From Chamaecyparis obtusa (taxonomy: Eukaryota; Streptophyta; Pinopsida; Cupressales; Cupressaceae), in contig BSBK01001572.1 of the NCBI GenBank assembly GCA_027943335.1, positions 3,274,501 to 3,338,500 on the forward strand: DNA of 64,000 bases, in the 5' to 3' direction. Below, in pieces: positions 26,131 to 37,632 of this stretch (positions are counted from its first letter, which is position 1; each line of letters opens with the position of its first letter). Below the pieces are notes generated by a model. That model was given only the letters and a program-made list of their open reading frames with translations. It did no database searches and was not told the DNA's origin. A program made the position numbers and the translations under genes.

Positions 26131-27197
26131 ATCTCGATGAGATCTTTGATTTGAGACCACTTTCACATGATTTATAAATGGTCAAATTTTTAGCTACGAA
26201 CACCACACGACTTCCTTGCTTGGACAAAACTTTGACCATCTGTATCTTGGGAAGAGAGGCTCCAATTTTCAAGATTCAAGGTGTTTTTTGGTTTATCTCA
26301 ACGAGATCTTCAATTTGGGACCACTTTCACCATTTTGGAAATGGTAAAATTTTAGCTATGAACACTATACTAACTTCTGTGCTTTGACCAAACTTTGATC
26401 ATTCGTATCTTGAGAAGAGAGGCTCCAGTGTTCAAGATTCAAGGTGTTTTTTGGGTCATCTTGACGAGATCTTTGATTTGAGACCACTTTCACCAGATTT
26501 GGAAATAGTCAAATTTTTAGCTATGAACACTATACTGACTTCCTTTCTTTGACCAAACTTTGACCATGTGTATCTTGAGAAGAGACACTCCTTTTTTTAG
26601 GATTCAAGGTATTTTTTGGTTCATCTCGAGGAGATCTTTGTTTTGAGACCACTTTCACTAGATTTGGAAATGGTTAAATTTTTAGGTACGAGCACTATAA
26701 TGAATTCCTTACTTTGACCAAACTTTGTCATCCATATCTTGAGAAGAGAGGCTCTATTTTTCAAGATTCAAGGCTTTTTTTGGTTCATCGCGACGAGATG
26801 TTCAATTTGAGAGTACTTTGACCAATTTTGGAAATGGTCAAATTTTTTACTATGAACACAAAATTGACTTCCTTTCTTTGAGAAAACTTTGACTGTCCGT
26901 ATCTTGAGAAGAGAGGCTTCGTTTTTGAAGATTCAAGGTGTTTTTTGGTTCACCTCGATGAGATCTTTGATTTGAGACCACTTTCACCAGATTTGGAAAC
27001 TGTCAAAATTTTAGCTACGAACACTGTACTGACTTCCCTACTTTGAGAAAACTTTGACCTTCTGTATCTTGAGTAGAGAAGCTCTATTTTCCAAGATTTT
27101 AAGTATTTTTTGGTTCATCTCGATGAGATCTTTGATTTTAGACCACTTTCACTAGATTTAGAAATGGTCAAATTTATAGCTATGACCACTATACTGA
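26131..27197 (+). repeat. 165-bp satellite array, segment 3
   Basis: About 6.5 monomers between the LTR element and the CACTA element. The last three bases, TGA (27195-27197), are the left target duplication of the next insertion. Its monomers match those at about 41100-42165 one by one (see the higher-order duplication). Confidence 0.97.
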
Positions 27198-27430
27198 CAC
27201 TAGTAAAATTTGGCAAATAAATGACCAGGTGACTAAAAATTTTAGTCACGTGACTAAAACTGATCATGTTCTACCATTTTTTTAGTCACGTGACTAAAAA
27301 TTTTAGTCACGTGACTAAAATTGATCATGTTCTAAAAATATAAATGACTAAATAAATGACCAATTTGGTCAATAGGTAATATCACAACTAAAATGACTAA
27401 ATAAATGACTAAATAATTAGTTTTTAGTGA
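27198..27430. repeat. 5' terminal and subterminal repeats of the CACTA element
   Basis: After CACTAGTA come three copies of the perfect 20-bp palindrome TTTTAGTCACGTGACTAAAA (27240-27259, 27280-27299, 27301-27320), each centred on the G-box CACGTG. Copies 1 and 3 are followed by (C/T)TGATCATGTTCTA. Then come AAATGACTAAATAAATGACC-type repeats to about 27410. Such arrays are transposase-binding regions in CACTA elements; G-boxes also bind plant bZIP/bHLH factors. Confidence 0.85.
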
Positions 27431-27949
27431 AAGTGATTGCAAACCTAAGTCATCTTGGGATATTGGTTTTGGAACCTCTTTTGGAAATCATTGTTTTGTC
27501 CTTTTGGAAAGGCATTTTGACTTATTGGTTGTGGGATGCTTTGCATTAATATAAATAACCTTTTTCAATTAAAATTATGGAGATGCATATAATGCATATA
27601 TAAGTGTTTAAAATTATTTTGAAAGCTTAAAATATTTACAACAGAATTAACATTTTGTCCTTAAAACATAAATTATTATTTTAAATATATCAAATTAATA
27701 TTTAAAATTAAAATTATTTTAATTATCTTAAATTTAAAAATAAAGACCAAAAAATTTGAGAGCTAGTTCTACACATCATCCTAAATAGATTATTTATAAA
27801 ACTTACTAATTAGTTAAAAATAAAAAATTAATTAATTAAAAAAACAAATCAATTAATTAAAAATTAAAATTGAATATTTTTAATTAATTAAATAATTAAT
27901 AATTATCATGGGCCAATCAATATTTGGGTGGGTATAAAAAATTAAAAAC

Positions 27950-28165
27950 AAACCAAACAATATTCCATCCATTGTCGTAGGGAAGAAAACGCATCAATTT
28001 CGCGACAAGAAGTCCCATTTGCACCAAGGCAAAAGTGGTTTGTGCGCACAGGTTTAATCCAAAGGTGTCCTCAATTGATATATGATCTATGTGACAATCA
28101 CAATTAATGTGGAACTGTCTCAGAACTCCCCAAAAGTCATCCTTATGTGGCATTCCTTTTGAATG
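27950..28165 (-). pseudogene. Possible P450 C-terminal fragment
   Basis: The minus-strand reading contains HISIEDTFGL followed about 8 residues later by a hydrophobic stretch. It resembles the end of plant A-type P450s, where an M-x-E-x-FGL segment precedes the last strand. The cysteine heme loop is not seen. It lies on the opposite strand from the clearer P450 exon at 28693. The resemblance is short and could be chance. Confidence 0.25.
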
Positions 28166-28587
28166 AATGAAATGCATTTCAATGTTTTAAAAAATGAGAC
28201 TTTGGAAAGGATATCTCTCACCATATTTTTATAGATTATTTGTAAGATATGTAACATTTAATAATCAAATTACATTTTCATTATAATTTGAAGCATTGGT
28301 TAAACCCATCAATTTCTACTCAAAGATCAAAATGTACCATTAAATTTATTTATTTTTTATATATTAATTAATAAATATAGATAAATTATTATTATTTTTC
28401 TACTCTCAACTAATTAATAAATACAAAGAAGGAGCATATTCAACTCTCAAGAGAAAAATAATATTAAGGTAGAAGGAGTTCTACACAACATTAATCTTAA
28501 ATTCCATAAATGATTTATCTCTTGGGTCGAGTCATGTATGCACTTGGAGGGAATTTTACCCAATTGAGTTTTGGCATCAAAATGGGG

Positions 28588-28690
28588 AGGGAATTTTAAT
28601 CATTTCAGCTCACCGATTTTCCCTCTAATTTTATATGGAGAGGGGAGGGAATTTTAATCATTCTAGCTCACTGGTTTTCCCTCTAATTTT
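28588..28690 (+). repeat. Tandem duplication of about 50 bp
   Basis: GGGAGGGAATTTTAATCATT, then AGCTCACNGGTTTTCCCTCTAATTTTAT occurs twice in a row, with small differences, directly before the P450 exon. Nothing suggests a coding role. Confidence 0.75.
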
Positions 28691-28692
28691 AT

Positions 28693-28890
28693 TTTGGCTA
28701 GCTTGATGTGCAAGGTGTGAAGAAGAAGATGTGGGAGGCAAATGATTTGTTTGACAGACTTGTTCAGAATGTGATTGATGAACATGTTGCTGTTAAGAGC
28801 ACTCATAAGTGCAATGTGAAGGATGTCATTGATTCCCTTCTGGAGATGGTTGAGGCTGATGATGCTCTTGACATCAAGGCAATAATCTTT
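28693..28890 (+). pseudogene. Cytochrome P450 internal exon fragment
   Basis: The reading is FG-stop-LDVQGVKKKMWEAND, then VQNVIDEHV, then DVIDSLLEMVEADDALDIKAI. This matches the region of plant A-type P450s from the WLDLQG motif through helices F/G (IIDEH) to the DVLL motif and the I-KA-I start of the I helix. TAG at 28699-28701 replaces the expected Trp codon TGG. The reading ends at a plausible splice donor, GTGAGT at 28891. Only about 66 codons of an expected 500 are present; the I-helix core, ExxR and heme loop are absent. It is a captured, disabled fragment; family assignment (CYP71 clan, perhaps CYP750-like) is inference. Confidence 0.75.
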
Positions 28891-30630
28891 GTGAGTGCCC
28901 TGTTTTCCATTTCAATTTAACATATATTGTGATTGTTGAGTTTTTCATGGATCAATTAAGATTCAAATCTAAGACCTTTCATCTTTTGTTGGAGTGTCTA
29001 GTCTCTTTTGTATGTGTAATTTATTTTCAATAATGATCTAACATGTAAGTTAAGTGGGGAGCCAGCCCAGACTGCCCTAAGAATTTAAGCACTTTGTTGG
29101 AAATAAGTGAGACTCATTTACTATAAAAATTATTAGATTATAGTTGTTAGGTTTTTTAGGGATTAGTTATAAGTTGAATTTCAGATTAGGATCTTTCATT
29201 TGCTGCTGGAGTACTTTACCACTGAGCAACTAAGCTCTTTAAAATTAGTTTATCTTTCATTCAGATGAGCCTCATTTTAGGCAGTGGTTTGAAATGTAAG
29301 CTAAGTGGGGTCTAAACTGCATTTTCTTGAATATAGACCTCAAGACATTTAAACATAATTTCTTTGACATCTTTGAACTCGCCTTATTATCAACTACCAG
29401 TTTTTCTCAAATTTTTTCTCTCATAGAGAATCTATTTTTCAATCATTAATATAGGCCTTGAATATCATTTCACCAAGCATGACCTCAAGATGAATTGATG
29501 ATACCCTAAGAACTGTGTAATCTATAGCCTTTTCATGTATTTTAATTTCAATAAGTATCTAAGATTGCCAAGGAAAACACATTCCAAATCAAGGCGCGCC
29601 TTTAAATGCATGTTAATAGATTCATGCTGACCCAATGTAATCCAATATTGTTTATTGGGTAAAGTATGCCTATTGATCAAACAGTTGAATGAATATCCTA
29701 GCTTAAATGTATATTTTTCCTTTGGAGAAAAGGAATATATAATTTTAAGTATCATATTACTTATTCACTTTTATCACTATCTATGGCATTATATATTTCA
29801 TCTTCATTTATGTTGATATCCTTGATATTTTGTATTTCTTCGGTAATGATCACAACATATATGTTTTTGTAAACCTCAGATTTTAATTTTGCATTGTCTA
29901 TCATTTATAAATTTCTTTTGCATGATTGAAAGTAGTGTTTTATTATTCACAAGCTATTGATCACATCATAAATTCTGTAGCCAAGTCAAATTATATGTCT
30001 GCAGGCCAAATTTTTGTGCCCATTGTTTTCTGAGGACCAAATGGAGCTGTTGTTGGAGTTGGTGCTCAGCACTCTTGGGTTTGATATTGGTCATTTTTGT
30101 GCCCATGTTTAGAAAGCAAAAGCGATCAATTTCTTCCAGCTCAAAGAAATCATATACATAACTAGTGCACTTTTTTATGCTCACTAAAATTGAATGGTGT
30201 ACTCTGTGAATTGTCTTACTTTCATGTGGTTGTTTATTAATGCAATTGTAATACACCATCAATTCATGTCATCTTTCTTAAGAACAACTATTGAATTGTT
30301 TATTTATAGTTTCTATTTGTTTTCAAATTTGAATCTTATGGATATTAAAAATTTGGAACTTCAACAATGTAAATGAATTGCTTAATATTCGACCCACTTT
30401 GTTGTGCTTAATACAATTTAAAATATAACTCAAACATATGTGCCTAAATTTTTTCTAGATTTTTCTTTCAATTTCTCTTATGTCCTTAATATCATATGGA
30501 ATGGGTAGTACAAGAACCCTTGGAAAATATTTATCCTAGTTTCTTGCATTTGCATTGCAAATTCTGGGAGCATTATGTATTATAGAACTTTCTTGATTTA
30601 AATCAGAGAATTTTCCATGTCTCATGATAG
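28891..30630. other. No clear gene; possible diverged repeats
   Basis: Two related stretches occur at about 28960-29090 and 29165-29310, sharing GATCTTTCAT(C)TT-like and ATGTAAG(C/T)TAAGTGGGG segments in the same order. On the minus strand the second contains a run resembling a tRNA A-box (TTGCTCAGTGGTAAAG), so an old SINE is possible. A splice-flanked open stretch lies at 30005-30089. The rest is AT-rich and shows nothing recognisable. Confidence 0.35.
30005..30089 (+). pseudogene. Exon-like open stretch, product not recognised
   Basis: It is preceded by TCTGCAG and followed by GTCATT, as a spliced exon would be. The 28-codon reading AKFLCPLFSEDQMELLLELV plus STLGFDI is helical in character. 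I do not recognise the family. It may be another captured exon, perhaps from the same locus as the flippase exons 540 bp downstream, but none of the flippase motifs are present. Confidence 0.25.
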
Positions 30631-30937
30631 GGATACAGCCTTCGTAACACAGAGTTCTTAGTTGGTGTTGTGATTTTCACCTAGGAAATGAAATGAAGGT
30701 AAAAAATTTCCATCTTGAAAGTAAACTCAGAATTTATCTGTTCACTTAATTGATAGTTGTCTTCAAACAATTTATTCTTTGAAACTTTAGGTTCTGTGTG
30801 AGTTTATTGTTGCAGGTTATGATGAATAGCATGAGAGTTCCTTCTAAAAGAAGTACTTTAGAGCGTAAGCGTGACACACTTATACTGATTCTTTTTGGTT
30901 TCCTTTTCTCAATGTGCTTTATTGTTGCCATTGGAAG
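30631..30937 (+). pseudogene. P4-ATPase (phospholipid flippase, ALA-type) two-exon fragment with intron
   Basis: Exon 1 (30631-30698) reads GYSLRNTEFLVGVVIFT, then a stop and a 1-base shift before NEMK. Plant flippases have CSLRNTEY(L/I)VG(V/A)VIFTGHETK here. The GT donor is at 30699 and the TTGTTGCAG acceptor ends at 30815. Exon 2 (30816-30937) reads [20 protein letters not shown], then a hydrophobic stretch ending CFIVAIG. This is the ALA3-like segment at the end of the actuator region leading into transmembrane helix 3. Exon 2 is open for 40 codons and ends at a donor, GTTTGT. The phosphorylation loop DKTGT and all other exons are absent. The lesion in exon 1 and the missing remainder make it a captured pseudogene. 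Confidence 0.85.
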
Positions 30938-31840
30938 GTTTGTTCTCATTCTTCTTGAGTATATTTTGCATCATATTTTTGGCATGTTAAGGACATTAAT
31001 AGAAATATTATGCAAATTAATCAATAGGTAGGAGTTCACTGGTTTAAGGTATAGGTCATTTATATGATCCAAGTAGATAATGTTGGGTATTCATTTATCC
31101 TCTTTAATCTATTAAGAGGAATTGCATTCTCATTAAAAGTACTTATTTATAAGAAATTGCTTGTTTTTGTTAGGTGCACTTTGTCAATGTCTCAATGTCT
31201 CAATCTTCTCAATGTCTCAACCAAGGCTTTGCAAAGGTTTTATGTACTTCATTTAGCTACCTAATAGGAGAGTATTATTGTGGAATGGAATCCCATCATA
31301 GGGGTACGCCACTCTAGTAAACAATAAAGAAACTATAAATAGGAACGTCTGAGGTGTTGGCTAGTAGTTGCATTGGCTTAAATCTCCTATGTTTGTGAAT
31401 GTGATCTGCCTCCTACACAAAAATCTAGGTGCCATTTTAAGGCCTTGAATCCAACTACGTCTAGGCATATTTTTAGTTCTTCTCTTTCATCAATCTTCTT
31501 ATTATTTGAATCTCACACATCTACCCACTTTCACATAAATGTTTTAATGAAACACATAATGTGCAGCATTTTTAGGATCCACTATAAAAGTACTGCTGGA
31601 AAAACTCAATTTATATTCATATATGATCTACAGTCACCAAGAAAATACATTCACACAACCATAATATATCTAACTGGTATCGTAATAATGAGGTTTAGGG
31701 TGTCTACAAGATAGCCAACATGGGCACTATAAAAACCTACTGATCAATAATGTATTTAATGCAATATGGGTGAATCATGTGATTGATGTATAATCCTCAC
31801 CCACTAAACCTTTATGGCTATGTGCACCCAAAGCACAAAC

Positions 31841-32384
31841 AAAGCTTATCATGTTAGGATGTGTTCTATAGTGCTTCATTAATTTAAAGAATTTTGAGAG
31901 CTTCATTGCAAAATCCTTTTTGTGCACTTCCAACAATCATTTCATTCTTTGAGATGGAATATCTCTGAGGGATTCTGCCAATCAATTCAGCTTCTTTTTC
32001 TATGATTCCACATATTACATGCATGTCTACTATATCTTATCTAACTATAATATCTAACAAAAATCCCCATACCATTATGATTTGATGCATATGCATACCA
32101 TATTCTGAGGCTCCTATTTTATCATGGACATGTAGGATGCTGGAAAAAGTTGTTGAGTTAGGCTTTACACCTACTTGCATTTTCTTTTGAATATCTAAAG
32201 CCTTTTCAATAAATCCAGTCTATGCATATCTTGCAATCATTACAATCCATGAGACCACATTTTTCTCAAGGATATTTCCATTGGTTGTCTGTAGTTTTGA
32301 TGGATGACCATATCCTATTTCAAAGCTTCCATTTTGATGCAATCAGGGAAGATGTTGGAAAAGGTCAAGATTGAATCAAACACT
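31841..32384 (-). pseudogene. PPR (PLS-class) protein fragment, broken
   Basis: The minus strand encodes diverged pentatricopeptide repeats. Recognisable pieces, in order: FDSILTFSNIFPDCIKMEAL; NVVSWIVMIARYA; TGFIEKALDIQKKMQ with VGVKPNSTTFSSIL; GMHMHQIIMVWGFLLDI; DIVDMHVICG then IIEKEAELIGRIPQR; NEMIVGSAQKGFCNEALKIL. The VVSW, (G)YA.NG, EAL, VKPN.TTF, HQ...GF and VDMYAKCG positions are those of plant organellar RNA-editing PLS proteins. Several in-frame stops (for example in place of Gln after YA) and one frame change before NVVSW disable it. About 175 of the 500-900 residues of such proteins are present, with no E or DYW domain. Confidence 0.85.
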
Positions 32385-34055
32385 AATAATATTGGTTTTG
32401 TTTTGTCAAATATGACTATTTCAAAACCTTAGAGGATTTCAACCTACCCCAATTAACCCAAAAGATTTTTTGAACTCACCCTTTTATTGACCTTCAACAC
32501 CCAAATGATCAAAACCCAACCAAGGCTAGTGTCCCTCCAACCAGGATAGTTTACCGAACTTGATCAATTTGACCCTTAAGATGGAAAGATGATTTTTTAT
32601 AGAAACAATGAAAGTTTTAGGTAACCCTAAGATGTACTATTACCAAAAATTTTAGGATCCTATGATGCCATTTGACCCCTCAACCATTAATATTTCAGAC
32701 TGGTTAATTCTGGACACTTCTCCAACACTAAAGGACAGTCACTCCTATACATTATATGTCCTATTACCTTCTTCACTAAGGCTTAAGACAACTTATACTA
32801 CATTCCAAGAATTTTTTCACTCACATACCACCTTCATTTGATCCATTAAATGCATCTTGAAATAAATAAAACACAAACTACCTACTTGTTGCCCTGCATT
32901 TACAGTCAAGGTATACCTCTACAAACACTTTAACTTGACCCTCTCCTTTGGCTCTCTTCCACTAAAAAGACATTCAAAAGGTCATACACTCTCCCCAATA
33001 CACCTCCGTAGGATCCCATGGCCATAACCTTTTATTCTCTTAGTGAACAAAGCCTTATTCTTGCACTGTTACAATCAGGCCTGCATTAGATTGTCAACAA
33101 TGACCTTTCCTCTCCTTGAACCACAATACAATTTAATCATTTTTGGTTTATATATAAAATAATTTACAATCATACTAATATTGAACATTACAGTGACTTG
33201 ACTTAGAGACTGGTTCAGGTTAACTCCAAAGTGGGGTTCTCACAATTCATAATCTCTGTGACATGATGAGTTAACTAATTACTCAGTTAATAACTTACCT
33301 TGGAAGCTCTCAGAAGTTGCTGATATGAGACAAGAAAACAAACAATGTGAGGAACCATCTCTCCAATTATTAGGGGAAGCTACCTATTCAATCAAATCCT
33401 AAAACATGACCATGAAAACTAGATTGCTACTTATGCACGCTACAATTTATCTTCTAGGGGTTTTACACAAACAAAATATTGAAAAACAATCTAAACCTAT
33501 CTTTTTTATCCTAGAGTTAGGAACACAAAGTTGGAGGTACTCTATCTTACCATGAGTTTTTCTTTTTATGGAAGACATCAACAATATTATCCAACTGATT
33601 GAAGTAGAGCTGAACAAATTCATATTAACCTAAAGTATTGGATTTTAGATATGGAAACAATATCAATGATAACAATGAATGATGTAAATAATCTAGAAGC
33701 ATGAAAAGCTACTTTGGAGGATAGAAGATGGATGCCATGCAAAGTTAAACACCTTTTTTATTGATCACAAACTCTCATCACTACAATACAATAAACCTAT
33801 GTTACCGTGTATTGCAACCCAAGCTTGGGTCTGGGTACGGCCATATGGGCATGGCCCTAGGTACAACTTGGGTCCTTCCTAGGTGCTAGGGTTTGCTTTG
33901 AAGGAACCGCAGTGAACCTAGGCACCTAGGGAGTACTAAGGGTCATACACAAGCATTGTTTCATACATTAAAACCACAATTTCACTCTTAATAACTTTGA
34001 GACAGCATTTTATATCAGAATATGCCAGCAATCAAGCAATTAAATATCATTTCAA
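32385..34055. other. CACTA interior, no gene recognised
   Basis: AT-rich sequence with no convincing exon. A short GC-richer patch at about 33810-33940 repeats CTTGGGT, CCTAGG and GGCCATATGGGCATGGCC-like motifs, the latter nearly self-complementary. Confidence 0.4.
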
Positions 34056-34355
34056 TTGCATTTGTTAGCTATACCTGTGTACATGGGGTTAGTAAACTTT
34101 ATATCAGCATTAATGGGATTGATTTCAGCTGTTTGTTTATGTTTTTATGAAATCACCTTCCTTGATTTGTTTATGATTTGGCATTTTGTCAAATGTTTGA
34201 AAAATGAAATGAAACCAGCTTCTACACTTGATAGAGCTACTGGGAGTGGCTATCCAATTGATTGTGGTTCAAATGAAACTGAACCAAATGTTGATATTGA
34301 CATCAATGCTTTTGATGAAGAAGAATATGAATATCAAATATTGATTGGAATTTGA
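34056..34355 (+). CDS. 99-codon ORF, not recognised
   Basis: Two hydrophobic stretches (about residues 2-30 and 33-47) are followed by a polar tail ending in an acidic run, DINAFDEEEYEY. No known family is evident. It may be the remnant of a captured exon or a chance ORF; the strongly biased acidic end is the only reason to list it. Confidence 0.2.
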   Translation: MHLLAIPVYMGLVNFISALMGLISAVCLCFYEITFLDLFMIWHFVKCLKNEMKPASTLDRATGSGYPIDCGSNETEPNVDIDINAFDEEEYEYQILIGI

Positions 34356-36440
34356 ATTTTCATTGTGTAATGACATTTTGAGGCTTGAGTATTTTCATTT
34401 TTACAAATAATGAATATGAGGTATCTAAATATTTTCTTTTTGGCAATTATGAGTGTCACTATTCTTTATGATTTATATTTTTTAACTTAATATATTTGTA
34501 TTTGTATATGTATATCATATGTACATGTATGTGTTTTTTTGTGTGTATTCTACACCCATACCCAAGCGGGAGAAAATTTCTTGTAATACTATATCAGGTT
34601 TCTATTCCCATGCTTGCATCTGTACCAAAATCAACAACTTAGCAACAAACTAGCTTTTCAATTTGATTGAAAGCTGCTACGTTATAAGCCTGGCACAAAC
34701 TCTTATTGTCTTTTACATGTGCCTAAGACACTTATTTATAAGCTCTTTAAGAGAAGCTTCTAGGAAAAATTAATAAAATAGTCTATCAAAGCTGCTTTTA
34801 AATTAGCCGTATCTCTAGCTTTCTAAAAAGAATCAATAAACCCTATAAGTAGTTTTAGATGGGCTTTTCTTTTCTTTAAGATTTGCTTTCTTTCTTTAAT
34901 CTAGGCACTTAATTCAATTAATGGCTATGTGTTGCTTTATTAATGTAAAATGCTTACTTTCCCCTTGATCAAGTTGCCTAGGTGAAGGGCTATTCATGAC
35001 TGGGCACTTTTTTCTTTGAAACCATCTTTGATGTTGATGTGGTTTTTAGATGACTTACTCACCTAGTTGTGTTTTTTTTCCACCGTTGTCACCTTAGTTG
35101 CCTTTCTTTATTGGCATTTATGTGAAATGTGCAATTTTAAGGTTTGTTTTAACTCTTAAGACTTGCTTTTAGCTGGTTCTACTTTTCTACCACCATCCCT
35201 AGCATTTTCACCCTTTTAGAGTGGCTTTTCCACTGAGAAAGTGTGGAATGACTTAAGTGTTTTAGACTTTTAAGTACCTTTTAACTTTTTCATGCTTTTT
35301 CACCTTCATTGCTAGTTGGGTTGTATTTCTAGAGTGGCACTGCCAATCCTAGGGATGAAGTGCAAAATTCCACTAGAAACTTGCACTTGTACATGTTGAT
35401 CATGACTTTACATCCACTTAGCCACTTAAATAACAATTTGTCTTTGGTATGGCCAACATAAAAGGTGCGACTTACTTTTGTCTTGGAATTCTCCTTAATT
35501 GGTCATGGATTTCCAACCACTCGACCACTTAAATTATGCTTTTGGAATGGTTATGCCACCTAAAAGGTGCAACTTAGTATCTACTTTAACTTGTTCTTAT
35601 GCTAGTTGCATTTTCACCTAATGAAAGCCTCTTGAATTGATCGTTTTCACTAGGTCATCCACTGAAAAGTGTGACAAGATGACATTCTTCTTTGTTGGCA
35701 TGGTTTTGGGTTACTCTTGCCACTTTGATTGGAGCTTTAGACTGGCTATGCCACTTAAGAAAGGTGCCTCATGTTATTAAAATTATCTTGTCGCTATAGG
35801 CCACAAATAACTTAAGTTTCTACCACTTGCTTTATTTTTTAGCATGATTTTGTGACCTTCCTGCCACCCTTAATTAGCTTGACACAGTTCACTTACTCTT
35901 TATTCATTCCAAGTGCAATTTTAGTCTGGCCTAGCTACTTAAATACAGTAAAATTTTGTTTATTTTTAGGCACCTCTCTTATGGTATTATTCACTAACAG
36001 CACTGCCATAATTTTACGACTCCCTCTAAGGCTTAACACTACACTAAGTGTGTCGTAGTCTTTAATCACATTTTTTCAATCTAGATACTAATCTCATCAT
36101 TGTATGATGGTACAAGTAACTCTTTGGATTTCATTTTTTTGATGGTCATTATCTTGTGACATTTTGTGAAATGCCTCTATCTAACACTATCATAAATGAC
36201 ACTGACCCTCATTTTTAGATAGTCATATACTATGCTACTATGTTACTTCATGCTTGTATACCTTTTCATTTTAATAAAAAAGTTCCTTTGTCTTATTACA
36301 ATCCTTCACTGCATTTGGGTTGTTCATTCTTCCTTTTCCAGTGGATGTGCTTTGCTATACTCTACTATCCATAAGACTATCTTATCACTATATTTCTCAT
36401 TGAGATTTTATTGAAGAAAGTTGATTGTTTGCCTCTACAG
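34356..36440. other. CACTA interior with a degenerate short repeat
   Basis: Between about 35210 and 35830 variants of a phrase recur: GGNNATGCCAC, then CTTAA, then AAAGGTGC(A/G)ACTTA, for example near 35450, 35560 and 35760. Spacing is about 100-200 bp. No reading frame runs through it. It looks like an old internal tandem repeat. Confidence 0.35.
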
Positions 36441-36584
36441 GCATTGTGGTAGTTGTTATGGATGATTCCCTCAAATGCTACTGCAGCTCAAAAGCCCATT
36501 CTATCTGAATCAACTCAAAAAAGATTTTCATTACAGTCTATTCAAGAGAAAGTCAACACAGTAGCAGCAGAATTCCTGGGACAG
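36441..36584 (+). pseudogene. Exon-like stretch, product not recognised
   Basis: Bounded by TCTACAG on the left and a GTCTTT donor-like site on the right, exactly 48 codons. One stop (TAG) occurs at codon 4; the rest reads LLWMIPSNATAAQKPILSES, then TQKRFSLQSIQEKVNTVAAEFLGQ. The reading is protein-like but I do not recognise the family. Likely another captured exon. Confidence 0.35.
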
Positions 36585-37189
36585 GTCTTTTTAACCTTGA
36601 ACTATGTATTTAAATTGCATGTTTCTTTCCTGATTTAGTTGGTTTAGCTTGCTGTCTTTTAATTATATGAATTTTACATTTTTCTTTTTTGGTTTGATTA
36701 TATGGTTTTTTGGTTTGATTACTCTGAAAATGACTGGTAATTGGTTTTGGTTGCAAGATTTTCTGAGCGAAACAAAAATATAACAGTTTTGATTGAGAAG
36801 TGTACAAAGTTACATCACCAAATCAGAGAATGAGAATGTTCAAAATATGCAATTTATCTAGCATCTAGAATACTATAATGTCATTTAAGGAAAAATTTTA
36901 AAATCAGATATAATACAGCTTACAAGAATTTGACATATCCTAGTCTTGAGTTTGGTCGTACAACCTTTTGAGGAATAGAAAATTTAGTAACAAATGAGGA
37001 CCAAATATGGTGTGATCCCTTTCCTAATGGGTACTTCTACATCTACAATATAGTGCACCTATGAAAGTGAAAAAATAAAACCTTGGAAGGCTGTGAAAAA
37101 ATAAAACCTTGTAAGAAAATGGAAAAACAAAGAAATAAAAAGCTAAACAAGCTCCCAACGATAGATGGGAAACATAATAAGAGGGCAAC

Positions 37190-37632
37190 CTGATGTTCGC
37201 TCTCATTCAGTAAATCAGGATCTGCAGACTTGGTCTCAATAGGCCTTGAAACTTGACTGTTCTTTTTTCGGCCAAAACTCTCAATAGATTTTGCTCTAAG
37301 AATATCTTGTTTATGAGTCCTGTGAATGGGGACTGTTCTTGAAGGGCACCTTCCATTGGCATGCCATAGTTGGGGCAAGGTGGGACCATTAGACCTTGCA
37401 GCCTTGCCAGTTTTAAACAACCCATATGGAAGGCCATTGGGCTTCATCTATAGACAATAAAGATTTTCAAGGCCATATTAAGACTCATAGCCTTGGCAAT
37501 TTTTTCTACGACACCCACATATTTCCAAACCAAAAATATACAGACCTGAATGGTGTGGTTTTGGAGAAGTTCATGATCAAAAGCCGGCTGGTGAGAAATG
37601 TGCACACAGTCAATAGTATCTCCATCTGGGCT
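37190..37632 (-). pseudogene. Neprosin-family (DUF239) propeptide fragment, two exons with intron
   Basis: Neprosins are plant proteins with an N-terminal activation peptide and a glutamic-class peptidase domain. Exon A (37632 down to 37546) is open for 29 codons: [20 protein letters not shown] then ELLQNHTIQ. It follows a TCCTGCAG acceptor and ends at donor GTCTGT. Exon B (37447 down to 37190) is open for 86 codons beginning [10 protein letters not shown]. It follows CTATAG, contains QLWHANGRCPSRTVPI, then HRTHKQDILRA, then SFGRKK and SADPDLLNESEHQ, and ends at donor GTTGCC. The order and wording match the activation-peptide region of plant neprosins. The catalytic domain and the signal peptide are missing, so it is a captured piece, although both exons are intact and in phase across a 98-bp intron. 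Confidence 0.88.

Noticed and set aside
29522..29755. Minus-strand ORF with LINRHTLPNKQYW and LDLECVFLGN, faintly like the Ty1/copia integrase-RT junction
   Set aside because: Only a few residues agree, no neighbouring copia domain is legible, and the frame is not supported on either side.
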